From positions 1 to 64,000 of the forward strand of contig JAVBYJ010000014.1 in assembly GCA_030824075.1 (NCBI GenBank): DNA of 64,000 bases, given 5' to 3'. This document shows, piece after piece, positions 54,198 to 63,056 of this stretch; within the stretch, counting starts at the first letter, position 1, and each line of letters opens with the position of its first letter. Made by a program: the position numbers and the translations under genes. The notes under the pieces are model-generated. The model did not search any database and had not been told where the DNA came from. It was given only the letters and a program-made list of their open reading frames with translations. Source of the DNA: Geothrix sp. Its GTDB lineage: Bacteria > Acidobacteriota > Holophagae > Holophagales > Holophagaceae.

Positions 54198-54366
54198 TAG
54201 GTGGAGTTCTAGTTTAATCTCAAGCCAAGCGGTTGTTTTACTAAAGGAAAAGCTGTCCCTCACCAACAACTAAAACCCTTCCCATCCTCACCAGGAAGCG
54301 AAGTGATGCAAGCAAGCCCACAAGCCCACATGTAGCCCTATCTGCCCTCAAACAAGGAGACGATAG
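54198..54366. other. AT-rich gap
   Basis: 169 nt, no gene seen. Ends with AAGGAGA, the ribosome-binding site of the next gene. Confidence 0.4.
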
Positions 54367-55020
54367 ATGCCAGAGCCAGTCGAGAAAATCGCCCTCCTGA
54401 TTCTCGGTTGGCTCTTTGGCTTGCTTAGCCCTGCAATCGTCACTGGCATCCAGAGACGGAGGGAAGTTCGGGCTCTCCGGGCGACGATACTGCGAGAGTT
54501 GAATGATGTCCGCTACCAAGTCGTATCTGCTGTTTACCTGATCGATGTCAATCAGGGAACAACAACCCGTGGGAATCTGGAATGGGTGCGGCTACACCAT
54601 TCTGATTTTGCGAATAAGGATGGGGTTCCAAAGCTTCTCGACGCGATCCGCCAGATGCTTGGTCTGAATGATGAGGGAATTGCCTTCCTAGCCCAAGATG
54701 GACGCGCCAAGACAGCAGCGACGCCTGCACTGAAGAACTACAGCACGCCGATCTTGGACTCGAATTTCGCCTCGTTTAGCTACCTCGACCACAAGCTACA
54801 GAGTGCCTTGATGGAGGTTCGTCTCCGGCTCAGCCTCCTGAATCAAAACACCGAGGAGTATCGGACCTACTTCCAACTCACCTACAGCAACCAGCCTGAG
54901 CAATCGAATCGTGATCGCATCCATGGGAATGTCATCATGGCTCTGACGGCATTCAAGCAACAGGCTATAAGGGTCGCTGATGCCATTCGAGAGGTCCAAT
55001 CGCTCGTGAACGGTTCGTAG
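54367..55020 (+). CDS. Membrane-anchored protein of unknown function
   Basis: 217 residues. One N-terminal hydrophobic helix (about residues 8-28, ALLILGWLFGLLSPAIVTGI) followed by Arg-rich GIQRRREV, then a soluble, helical domain. Good ribosome-binding site. It is coupled to the next gene, with one base between stop and start. Composition is lower in GC than the core genes. No family recognised. Confidence 0.65.
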   Translation: MPEPVEKIALLILGWLFGLLSPAIVTGIQRRREVRALRATILRELNDVRYQVVSAVYLIDVNQGTTTRGNLEWVRLHHSDFANKDGVPKLLDAIRQMLGLNDEGIAFLAQDGRAKTAATPALKNYSTPILDSNFASFSYLDHKLQSALMEVRLRLSLLNQNTEEYRTYFQLTYSNQPEQSNRDRIHGNVIMALTAFKQQAIRVADAIREVQSLVNGS

Positions 55021-55021
55021 C

Positions 55022-55798
55022 ATGGGCTACACACCAGAACAGGTTTCTCAGCTATTGGATGATCAGGAGACCACTCTTTATAGCCTTGTGGAACTCCAGA
55101 AGGAATGCACTATACAGGGTCAATCAATTGCGAATCCGCTGGTTCAGGAGCACATGCTTCACGGAGCAGGGCGGCGGATCATGGTGCTTAGAAGGACGGT
55201 AGAGAACATCTATGATCTCTTCCCACCATCGACTACCAAGCCCCTCCCCACCGACACCCTCTCGGATGTTCAGATCAGCCTTCATGCATTCGTTATGAAT
55301 CTCTATGGGGTGTTCGAGAACTGGGCGTGGGCTTTTTACCATCGCCACGATCTCCAGTCCACGATCACCGACAGACGCAAAGTCGGAATGTTTTCGCCAG
55401 CGATGAAACCAATTCTTCCTACGGTGCTCAGGGACTATCTGGCTTCGGAAGTAATAACGAATTGGCAGCGAGATTACTTGAAGAACTATCGAGATGCGCT
55501 CGCCCATCGTATCCCCCTTTACATTCCCCCAGCCAACTTCACTCCAGAGGAATCCGAACGATATTCCCAGATGGGGTCGGCAAAGTTAGACAGCCTCCGT
55601 GCAGGGGACTTGATCCGCTTCGAGGAAATATGTGTTGAACAGGATGCTCTCGGCGTTGCCAGCTTGATGTTCTTGCACTCTTTCACTGAGGGGGGCGAAC
55701 CGAAACCACTTCTTCTTCACCCTCAAGTTCTTAGTGACAGCAAGACGGTCGTTGAATTCGGAACCAAGTTCCTTGCCCATTGGCATGAGCGATCTTGA
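55022..55798 (+). CDS. HEPN-like protein of unknown function
   Basis: 258 residues, helical. Contains NYRDALAHRIPL with Arg157-x4-His162, the Rx4-6H pattern of HEPN ribonucleases, flanked by helix-forming sequence. HEPN proteins often act in toxin-antitoxin or phage-defence systems, but one motif is weak evidence. It follows the membrane protein gene directly. Confidence 0.55.
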   Translation: MGYTPEQVSQLLDDQETTLYSLVELQKECTIQGQSIANPLVQEHMLHGAGRRIMVLRRTVENIYDLFPPSTTKPLPTDTLSDVQISLHAFVMNLYGVFENWAWAFYHRHDLQSTITDRRKVGMFSPAMKPILPTVLRDYLASEVITNWQRDYLKNYRDALAHRIPLYIPPANFTPEESERYSQMGSAKLDSLRAGDLIRFEEICVEQDALGVASLMFLHSFTEGGEPKPLLLHPQVLSDSKTVVEFGTKFLAHWHERS

Positions 55799-55812
55799 TC
55801 CCGATAACAAAA

Positions 55813-55838
55813 CCCCAGGAAGATGACTCCTCCTGGGG
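55813..55838 (+). terminator. Hairpin terminator candidate
   Basis: CCCCAGGA (55813-55820) and TCCTGGGG (55831-55838) form a perfect 8-bp stem with a 10-nt loop, 15 nt after the HEPN-like stop and facing a convergent gene. Confidence 0.6.
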
Positions 55839-55861
55839 CTGTAAGGGCTCTCTGAGGGCTG

Positions 55862-56380
55862 CTAGGAAGCCATGGGGGTTTCTCCACGGCTCAGTAGCAC
55901 CTGGACCTTCTCAATGATTTCTGAGTCAGGAACGCCTACTGCTTTGCACTGATGCACATTCTTGTTGAGGGCATCCAGCGCCGTTTTTTGCACAGCAAGT
56001 TGCTTCTTGTAGACAGCTTTAAGCTCCTTTCTCACACGCTGCAATGCCTTCCGAAGCGGTGTGTATTCATTGCTTTTTTGCTGCACACCTTTGAATGCAC
56101 CAGGACCCAATTGGCGGTCGATGGCTTCTTCAGAGTGGTAACGCATCAGCAACAACTTACTCATTGAGCGGGTGAGAAGCAGAGGCAAGAGGAAGCCCTC
56201 CAGCAATAGCTCCTCAAAGAGATTTCTAACGAGATTTGCGTTTTGCCCGTAGGCTTTGCGTGTATGCATTGACTGCATGTATTGCTCCTTGGAGTGGTAA
56301 TCGAGAATCACCAGGAGCTTCACAGCCCACTGGTAATACTGTTTACCACCACGCTTTTCAGAAGCATTTCCACTCATCAC
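55862..56380 (-). CDS. Hypothetical helical protein
   Basis: About 171-172 residues. Strongly helical, Lys/Leu/Gln-rich (KALQRVRKELKAVYKKQLAVQKTALDALNK looks coiled-coil when taken in pieces). No family recognised. Convergent with the HEPN-like gene across a shared hairpin. Reality as a gene is supported by length and amino-acid pattern only. Confidence 0.5.
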   Translation of the reverse strand: MMSGNASEKRGGKQYYQWAVKLLVILDYHSKEQYMQSMHTRKAYGQNANLVRNLFEELLLEGFLLPLLLTRSMSKLLLMRYHSEEAIDRQLGPGAFKGVQQKSNEYTPLRKALQRVRKELKAVYKKQLAVQKTALDALNKNVHQCKAVGVPDSEIIEKVQVLLSRGETPMAS

Positions 56381-57993
56381 CAGTCATGCGCTGCAATCGT
56401 CCTGCTCAGTCGGTGAGCTATCTGGATGTCTGCTTGATGCTGATGAGGGCTAGGTTTCTACCTGTGTGGATGCGGCTCAACTACCCATCAATGGACCGTC
56501 AAGATTTCATCCCGCTTCCACTTGTGACCCTCACAGGTTGTATATATAACGATAAATCGGATCAAACCGCATATTAATAATCATTCCATATGAAACGATG
56601 AATATACAACTCGCCAACTTCATTTAATATAATGATTGAGAGTGGTCATTTATAGATTTACCACCTCCCCTCATCTACCAATTCACTCATCAGCATCTTC
56701 CTGTATGCGAGCAATGATGGTGCTGTAGCAGGTTTTGAAAGTTGATGGAGTGGATGACGAATGAATCGATTATTCAGCTTCTTCGCTCCTGCTATCGCCC
56801 GCTCAGAAGTTGCTAATCGTCATGACTGGTATTTGTTGTCGCGACCATTGATATTCCGAAAGCTTTCGGGCTGTCATCCCGAAGGATGGCAGTTCGGAAG
56901 GTTGAGGAATATCAATGCAGTTCAAGGATGTTGCATATCGATGTTGGGATTGCTGCTGCGGATGATGGTTTGAAGGTTGTTCTGAAGCTGCTTCCTCGCT
57001 CCTGCTAACGCCCGCTCGGTCGCCCAGGTGGTAAGAAGTGTTTGAGGTCGGATGTGTATGAGTCGATACACTTATACCCCCGAGAGGAGTTCCGCATCGT
57101 TTTGCTGCGCTAGGCGGTTAGCTGATACCTAGCTCAAAGCGGAGTCCTACGCCTTACCGGCGTCCAACGGTATCCCTGTGGTTAGCCTTCCGACACCCAC
57201 AAGTCCCAGGTCTGGTTCCTGAGATCGTTTGTTCCTTGACTCTCCGAGGTCCCGATCAGGTGTTAGCCGCCGGGAGGGATGAGAAGTCCCCTCAGTTTGC
57301 TGCTGTCTCCTCAGCGTGCTGCCTCATTACCTATTACCACCGTCTCTTTTCACCTGGGAATCGCATGGACAACCAAGCTGCAAGGGCAGTGGGGTAGGCT
57401 CACTACTATGTGCGTTCAAAGATAAGTCCAATCAATACAGCCATGGTCCCTGATGCCTGGAGCTTGCCCTCTACTTAGGTTTACCCCCGTTCCCCTTGGA
57501 GGTTCCGGCTGGTTGGGAAAGTGTGAATTTACATATTCCATGCTCGATGCCTTGAATTCGTCGGGTGGTCGGTGCCTCGTTTTCGCGGGCGGTAAATACC
57601 ACGAGGTCGGAATCTAGCAACACTGCCCCCTCACCTCACCTTGTTCGATTGTGGGTAAGGCGAACCCCTGCCCCCATGCGGGTTTGCGGGCGAGGACATC
57701 CCTGACCAATCCTGCCCGTCACCCCGGTTTACATCCGTGCGACTGAGATACTTGAAGTGTCTTCGACCTTGAGGGGTGGAGATGACTGAAGGGTGGTAAT
57801 CCACCACAGGGGCTTCAGAAGGCTCCATGTAGGACTTCAGAAGAGAGAGGCAGGGGCAGCGGTCCATAGGGACTGCGGCGGTAGCTCTGTGCCTTGAGTG
57901 GGAAATGAGGTTGGAAAACAGGGCTGCATCCCCGTTACGGCGGGATCAACCAGTTACCAAGGGACCCCGCTGTGGTCAGACAGGAGAGCATCA
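56381..57993. other. 1.6-kb stretch without a convincing gene
   Basis: No long frame with protein-like composition. It holds a 22-nt direct repeat (56783-56804 and 56996-57017, 21/22 identical), a long dyad at 56846-56917, and several short stems (for example GTGTAT/ATACAC at 57054-57071). It ends at the serine recombinase. It may contain remnants of mobile DNA or a structured RNA. Confidence 0.55.
56846..56917. repeat. 72-bp imperfect hairpin / dyad
   Basis: Outer CATTGATATTCC pairs perfectly with GGAATATCAATG (12 bp). Inside lie the palindrome CCGAAAGCTTTCGG and a second stem CTGTCATCC/GGATGGCAG around a CGAA loop. It is too long for a simple operator. Confidence 0.75.
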
Positions 57994-58764
57994 ATGAACG
58001 CAAAACGGATCAGACAACACCTTCGAGCTATCGGTTACTGCCGTGTCAGCACCACGGATCAAGCCGACTTCGGCGTAAGCCTGGATGCTCAGACAGAGAA
58101 GATCCGTGGATGGTGCATCGCAAACACCTATGAGCTAGTGGAGGTCATGGTTGACCGTGGGCTCAGTGGTGGGCGTTGTGATAACAGACCCGCACTCCAG
58201 GAAGCTCTCAAGGCTGTTAGCCGTGGTGACTCTCTCGTGGTCTACAGCCTAAGCCGCCTTGCTCGTAGCACACGCGACACCCTCATGATTGCCGAATCAC
58301 TGGAACGCAAAGGGGCGGATCTGGTGTCCCTCTCCGAGCGGATCGACACCACGAGCAGCACGGGAAAGATGGTCTTTCGGATGCTGGCAGTCCTGAGTGA
58401 GTTCGAGCGGGATGTCATCTCCGAACGAACCAGCATGGCGATGGCGCACATGAAGTCATCAGGCAGATACACGGGTGGATTCGAGCCATACGGCTTCCGC
58501 TGCGTGGATGGCTTGCTACAGGCAGTGCCTGGGGAGATGGCGACCATGACCCTCATCCACCGGCTCAGGAAGGAAGGGGTATCCCTTCGCGCCATAGGCA
58601 AACGGCTATCCGAAAGCGGCATCACCACGCGCACGGGGAAGCCGTTCCTGCCAGTTCAGATCGCCCGAATTCTAAAGGCAAACCCACCGGGCATGGATGC
58701 CGCCACGGAGAACGCAGAACGCCCCCAGGAGCCCTTTATGGCGCAAGGAGAAGCCCATGAGTGA
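57994..58764 (+). CDS. Serine recombinase (resolvase/invertase family)
   Basis: 256 residues. Catalytic domain with YCRVSTTDQ (nucleophile Ser19), SLSRLARSTRD and EFERDVISERT, then a C-terminal helical DNA-binding region with LRAIGKRLSESGITTRTG. Start 57994 has AGGAG; a longer upstream frame is unsupported. It overlaps the next gene by 8 nt, so it is co-translated with the Toprim/helicase gene. Confidence 0.93.
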   Translation: MNAKRIRQHLRAIGYCRVSTTDQADFGVSLDAQTEKIRGWCIANTYELVEVMVDRGLSGGRCDNRPALQEALKAVSRGDSLVVYSLSRLARSTRDTLMIAESLERKGADLVSLSERIDTTSSTGKMVFRMLAVLSEFERDVISERTSMAMAHMKSSGRYTGGFEPYGFRCVDGLLQAVPGEMATMTLIHRLRKEGVSLRAIGKRLSESGITTRTGKPFLPVQIARILKANPPGMDAATENAERPQEPFMAQGEAHE

Positions 58765-61543
58765 ACCCATCCAGGCATCGCCTATCTCACTTCATGCGGA
58801 GGGTCAGGATCTGCTGCGCCAAGTGGTGGACTACTACCACCAGACCTTGAAGACCTCACCTGAAGCCCTGGACTATCTCAAGGCGCGGGGCATCCACCAT
58901 CCGGAAGCCATTGAACGCTTCAAGCTGGGTTATGCCAATCGATCTCTTGGACTGACTTTGCCCGTCAAGCAACTCAAGGCGGGTGCTGAGATCAGAGGTC
59001 GGCTTGCTGCGGTTGGGCTTTACCGGGAATCAGGGCATGAGCATTTCAATGGCAGCCTTGTGATTCCCATCCTGGATGAAACCGGGGCAGTGGTTCAGGT
59101 ATACGGGCGCAAGCTCTTGGACAACCTGCGCAAGGGCACTCCGTCGCATACCTATCTGCCGGGACCACATCGCGGGGTGTGGAACTTGGAAGCCCTCAAG
59201 GAATCGAAGGAAATCATCCTGGCGAAGTCTCTGATTGATGCCCTGACCTTCTGGTGTGCGGGGTATCGCAATGTCACCGCTGCCCATGGGGTGGCTGGAC
59301 TCACTCAGGATCACCTGGAAGCCTTCAAGCGCTTTGGAACCCAGCGTGTTCTGATCGCCTTTGACTGGGATGAGGCAGGCGAGACTGCGGCTAATCGGAT
59401 TGCAGAGCAGCTATCAGCACACGGTATAGCCAGCTACCGCATCCAATTCCCGAAAGGGATGGACGCGAATAGCTATGCCCTGAAGTCGCCATCGGCAGCT
59501 AAGGCACTCGGGCAACTCATCAGGCAGGCTGCCTGCATGGCTGACTGGCAAGCTCTTTCATCCAGCCAACCGCAGCCCTTGATGCCCCTTCATGGAGGCT
59601 CAATCGGCTCCTCTGCACCTTCTGACTGTCCTAAGACTGTTGAGCCATCTATGCCGCCCATGGAAGCCCATGCACCTTCTAAGCCCCTTGGAGCCTCAAT
59701 GCCGACCTCGGCTCAGGTGGTTATACAAACGGTTAAACCGTCCTCTATACCGTCCGACAAACAATCGGTTATACATACGCCCCTCGATCCGGCTGCCTCT
59801 ACCGTCCCAGGTGATGACCTCCCTCATGAGGTTCAAGGTCAGGACTTGATGATTTCGATGTCAGGTCGAACCTATCGCGTCCGTGGATGGCAGAAGCCTC
59901 TGAACCCCGAAACCCTGAAGGTCAACCTCATGGTCTCCAGGGGTGAACGGTTCCATGTCGATTCCCTGGACCTCTATCACGCCAAAGCCCGGACATCCTT
60001 CATCCGGCAGGCAGGCATGGAGCTTGGTGTCAGCGAAGACGCCTTGAAGTTGGACCTAGGGAAGGTGCTGCGGAAGGTGGAAGGGCTCCAATCCGAGTTG
60101 CTGGCTGAAGCCCTCAAGGTGAAGGACCCGCGCCCAACCCTTACCGAGGCAGAGCAGGTGGAAGCCATGGCGCTGCTGCAATCACCCGACCTCATGAAGC
60201 GCATCCTTCGGGACTTTGAAGCCCTTGGAACCGTGGGAGAGGAGTCGAACAAGCTCACGGGGTATCTGGCAGCCGTGTCCCGGCTCCTGGATCGTCCCTT
60301 GGCGCTGCTGATCCAGTCAGCCAGTGCTGCCGGGAAGTCCAGTTTGATGGATGCGGTCTTGGACTTCATGCCTGAGGAAGGCTTGATCCGGTATTCCGCC
60401 ATGAGTGGGCAAAGCCTCTTCTACATGGGAGACCGGGACCTCAAGCATCGAATCCTTGCAATCGCAGAAGAGGAAGGCGCAAGACAAGCCAGCTATGCCC
60501 TCAAGCTGCTCCAGTCCGAAGGGCGGGTCACCATGGCGTCCACGGGTAAGCATCCGCAAACCGGAATGCTGGTGACGCATGACTACACGGTTGAAGGTCC
60601 CGTGATGCTCTTTCTCACCACCACAGCCATCGATCTGGATGAGGAGCTTCTGAACCGTTGCCTCGTTCTGACGGTCAATGAAAGCCGGGAACAGACCCGC
60701 GCCATTCATGCCCTGCAACGCAGCCGGGAGACCCTAGAAGGCGTGCTTGCGAAGACCCGCAGGGATGGGCTCATTGCCCTCCATCGCAACGCACAGAGGC
60801 TGCTAGAGCCCTTGGCGGTCGTGAACCCTTATGCCGATCAACTCAGCTTCCAGGACCACCAAACCAGAAGCCGCCGTGACCATGTGAAGTATCTGACTCT
60901 GATCCGGTCCATCGCCTTGCTGCACCAGTTCCAACGGGAAGTCAGGACGGTTCCCCATCAGGGGGAGATGCTTCGATACATCGAGGTCACCCCCAAGGAC
61001 ATTGAGATTGCCAATGAACTGGCTCAGGAAGTCCTTGGGCGCACGATGGATGAACTGCTGCCCCAAACCCGGAAGCTGCTGCTTCTGCTCCATGAGTGGA
61101 TCAATGGCGAATGCTCACGGCTCAACATCCCCCAGGCTGATTTTCGCTTCACCCGTAGGCAGGTCAGGGAAGCCCTTGGATGGGGTGATACTCAGCTAAA
61201 GGTCCACCTGGGGCGGCTCACGGAGCTTGAATACCTCGTGGCTCACAGGGGCAAGCAAGGGCGGTCCTATGCCTATGAGCTTCTGTATCAGGGCGATGAT
61301 GCCGAAGGTCGGGCGAAGGTGCTGGGGTTGATCGACTGCTCACGGCTTGAGCCTATGACGCACTCCACGGGGAACGGTCGGGGCATGGTCGGGGGTCGGT
61401 CGGTGGGTGGTCGGGCGGTGGTCATGGGTGACAAAGCCAGCACTGATGGGCATCTTCCTGGCTTTCCTGGGTTCGAGCAGGAAAACGGGCATCAGGGGGT
61501 GCCTGAAACCGTCCCGTCCCAGTCATGCGAGGGGGGCTTATGA
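58757..61543 (+). CDS. Toprim-primase-like and helicase-like protein of a mobile element
   Basis: 928 residues. A DnaG-like core without the CHC2 zinc finger (FKLGYANRSLGL..., then a Toprim region about residues 150-230 with FDWDEAG) is followed by a Pro/Ser-rich linker and an NTPase region with SASAAGKSS (Walker A, about residue 521) and AIAEEEGARQ. Likely role in element replication or DNA processing. The Toprim acidic residue position reads AKSLIDAL rather than an E-containing motif. Confidence 0.8.
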   Translation: MSEPIQASPISLHAEGQDLLRQVVDYYHQTLKTSPEALDYLKARGIHHPEAIERFKLGYANRSLGLTLPVKQLKAGAEIRGRLAAVGLYRESGHEHFNGSLVIPILDETGAVVQVYGRKLLDNLRKGTPSHTYLPGPHRGVWNLEALKESKEIILAKSLIDALTFWCAGYRNVTAAHGVAGLTQDHLEAFKRFGTQRVLIAFDWDEAGETAANRIAEQLSAHGIASYRIQFPKGMDANSYALKSPSAAKALGQLIRQAACMADWQALSSSQPQPLMPLHGGSIGSSAPSDCPKTVEPSMPPMEAHAPSKPLGASMPTSAQVVIQTVKPSSIPSDKQSVIHTPLDPAASTVPGDDLPHEVQGQDLMISMSGRTYRVRGWQKPLNPETLKVNLMVSRGERFHVDSLDLYHAKARTSFIRQAGMELGVSEDALKLDLGKVLRKVEGLQSELLAEALKVKDPRPTLTEAEQVEAMALLQSPDLMKRILRDFEALGTVGEESNKLTGYLAAVSRLLDRPLALLIQSASAAGKSSLMDAVLDFMPEEGLIRYSAMSGQSLFYMGDRDLKHRILAIAEEEGARQASYALKLLQSEGRVTMASTGKHPQTGMLVTHDYTVEGPVMLFLTTTAIDLDEELLNRCLVLTVNESREQTRAIHALQRSRETLEGVLAKTRRDGLIALHRNAQRLLEPLAVVNPYADQLSFQDHQTRSRRDHVKYLTLIRSIALLHQFQREVRTVPHQGEMLRYIEVTPKDIEIANELAQEVLGRTMDELLPQTRKLLLLLHEWINGECSRLNIPQADFRFTRRQVREALGWGDTQLKVHLGRLTELEYLVAHRGKQGRSYAYELLYQGDDAEGRAKVLGLIDCSRLEPMTHSTGNGRGMVGGRSVGGRAVVMGDKASTDGHLPGFPGFEQENGHQGVPETVPSQSCEGGL

Positions 61544-62583
61544 AGGCTCATGGAGGGCGCAAGGCTGTTCTGCCACCGATGGGGGGTGTGGATGATCCGG
61601 ACAGCCTCTTCCAGCACATGCAGCGGTATCTGCTTAGCCTGGGCGTAAAGGGGCAATCTCAGCACACAGCGGCATCAAGCAAGGCAGCCCTGACCCGCTT
61701 CATCCGTTGGTGCGAGGAGAGAAGCCTTTTCAAACCAAGCGAGATTGACCGCCCAACGGTAGAGCGATTCCAGCAATCCCTCTTCTATCACCGTAAGAAG
61801 AACGGGGAACCCCTCACGGCACGGAGCAGGCAGTTCCTTCTGATCCCCATTCGCCAATGGTTCAGTTGGCTTGTGAAGCAGGGGCATCTGCCGTTCAGCC
61901 CAGCGTCTGAGCTAGAGCTACCCAAGGTGCCCCGTAGGCTTCCGAAAGCCATCCTGTCATCGCAGGAGGCTGAAACCGTCCTGGCGGTGCCTGATGTGAA
62001 TACAGCCGTGGGGCTGCGAGATCGAGCCATCCTGGAAACCCTCTACAGCACGGGTATTCGTAGAACGGAACTGACCCGGCTGTACATTCAGGATGTAGAC
62101 CGGGACCGTGGAACTCTCATGATCCGTGAGGGCAAGGGGAAGAAGGATCGGATGATCCCCATCGGTGATAGGGCGCTTGCGTGGATCGCAGCCTATCGGG
62201 ACCGCGCCCGTCCAGAGCTATTGGGAGACAAGCCCGATGATGGCGCGTTGTTCCTGAATAGCCTTGGAAACCCGCTCAGACCCTTCCATCTCACCATGCT
62301 GACCAAGAACTACATCACCAAGTCAGGGATTGGGAAGGAAGGAGCCTGCCACCTGTTTAGGCATACCTGCGCCACGGTGCTGCTGGAAAACGGAATGGAT
62401 ACGCGCTACATCCAGGCGATCCTCGGACATGCCAGCTTGGAATCCACGCAGATATACACGAGGGTGAGCATCAGGAAGCTGAAGGCGCTTCATACGGCAA
62501 CGCATCCAGGGAGGATGCCGGAGGCTGGGAATCACGCCCTAGAAGGCAATCCCGAGCCCATGACGGAAGGAGAAGATGGCTGA
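61540..62583 (+). CDS. Tyrosine recombinase (XerC/D-like integrase)
   Basis: 347 residues. SAM-like N-terminal domain, then the catalytic core with Arg174 (STGIRRTEL), Lys (GKGKKDR), His271-x2-Arg (HLFRHT), GHAS and Tyr306 (TQIYTRV). All five active-site positions are present. It overlaps the Toprim gene (ATGA), completing a three-gene recombination module. Confidence 0.95.
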   Translation: MKAHGGRKAVLPPMGGVDDPDSLFQHMQRYLLSLGVKGQSQHTAASSKAALTRFIRWCEERSLFKPSEIDRPTVERFQQSLFYHRKKNGEPLTARSRQFLLIPIRQWFSWLVKQGHLPFSPASELELPKVPRRLPKAILSSQEAETVLAVPDVNTAVGLRDRAILETLYSTGIRRTELTRLYIQDVDRDRGTLMIREGKGKKDRMIPIGDRALAWIAAYRDRARPELLGDKPDDGALFLNSLGNPLRPFHLTMLTKNYITKSGIGKEGACHLFRHTCATVLLENGMDTRYIQAILGHASLESTQIYTRVSIRKLKALHTATHPGRMPEAGNHALEGNPEPMTEGEDG

Positions 62584-62614
62584 ATGGGCATGAATTTACC
62601 CCTGGACGACCGTG

Positions 62615-62624
62615 AACCATGGTT
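62615..62624. promoter_or_regulatory. Palindrome upstream of the toxin gene
   Basis: AACCATGGTT, a perfect 10-bp palindrome 12 nt before the toxin ATG, next to TTTACACT. It may be the operator through which the antitoxin represses the pair. Confidence 0.35.
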
Positions 62625-62636
62625 TACACTTGAGCC

Positions 62637-62927
62637 ATGAAGACGGTCCTTACCACCGAGGTCTTTGACGCCTGGTTTGCTGGACTCACCGACCCTCAAG
62701 CCAAGGCACGAATCACCGCCCGAGTTCGCCGGGCTGAACAGGGCAACCTGGGGGATTGCGGTCCCGTTGGAGAGGGGGTGTCCGAGATGCGAATTCACTA
62801 CGGTCCCGGCTATCGGGTCTACTTCATCCAGCAAGGGCTGGAAATCGTGATCCTTCTTGGTGGAGGCGACAAATCAACCCAGGGCAAGGACATCAAGTCT
62901 GCACTGGAGCTAGCAAGACAGATCTAG
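62637..62927 (+). CDS. RelE/HigB-like toxin (HI1419/Gp49-type)
   Basis: 96 residues. Matches the phage-derived Gp49/HI1419 toxin pattern: VFDAWFAGLTDPQAKARI, ARVRRAEQGNLGDC, EMRIHYGPGYRVYF and LLGGGDKSTQ.KDI. These act as mRNA-interferase-like killers. The partner gene follows downstream, toxin first. Confidence 0.9.
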   Translation: MKTVLTTEVFDAWFAGLTDPQAKARITARVRRAEQGNLGDCGPVGEGVSEMRIHYGPGYRVYFIQQGLEIVILLGGGDKSTQGKDIKSALELARQI

Positions 62928-62948
62928 AGAGCCGTTCCATCGGGTCTT

Positions 62949-63039
62949 GGTTACGGGTTACGGGTTACGAGTTACGAGTTACGAGTTACGAGTTACGGGT
63001 TACAGGTTACGGGTTACGGGTTACAGGTTACGGGTTACA
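62949..63039. repeat. 13 copies of a 7-bp tandem repeat
   Basis: Units read GGTTACG, AGTTACG or GGTTACA, back to back without slippage. The array lies between toxin and antitoxin genes. It is not a CRISPR (no spacers). Confidence 0.95.
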
Positions 63040-63056
63040 GGTAGAGGTAAATAGAT

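Noticed and set aside
56761..56973. 70-residue frame in the gene-free region
   Set aside because: It runs through the long hairpin and direct repeat and has no protein-like pattern.
57631..57867. Minus-strand frame upstream of the serine recombinase
   Set aside because: Short, with unusual composition and no family features; not supportable as a gene.
62949..63039. CRISPR array
   Set aside because: Units are 7 bp with no spacers; no cas gene is present.
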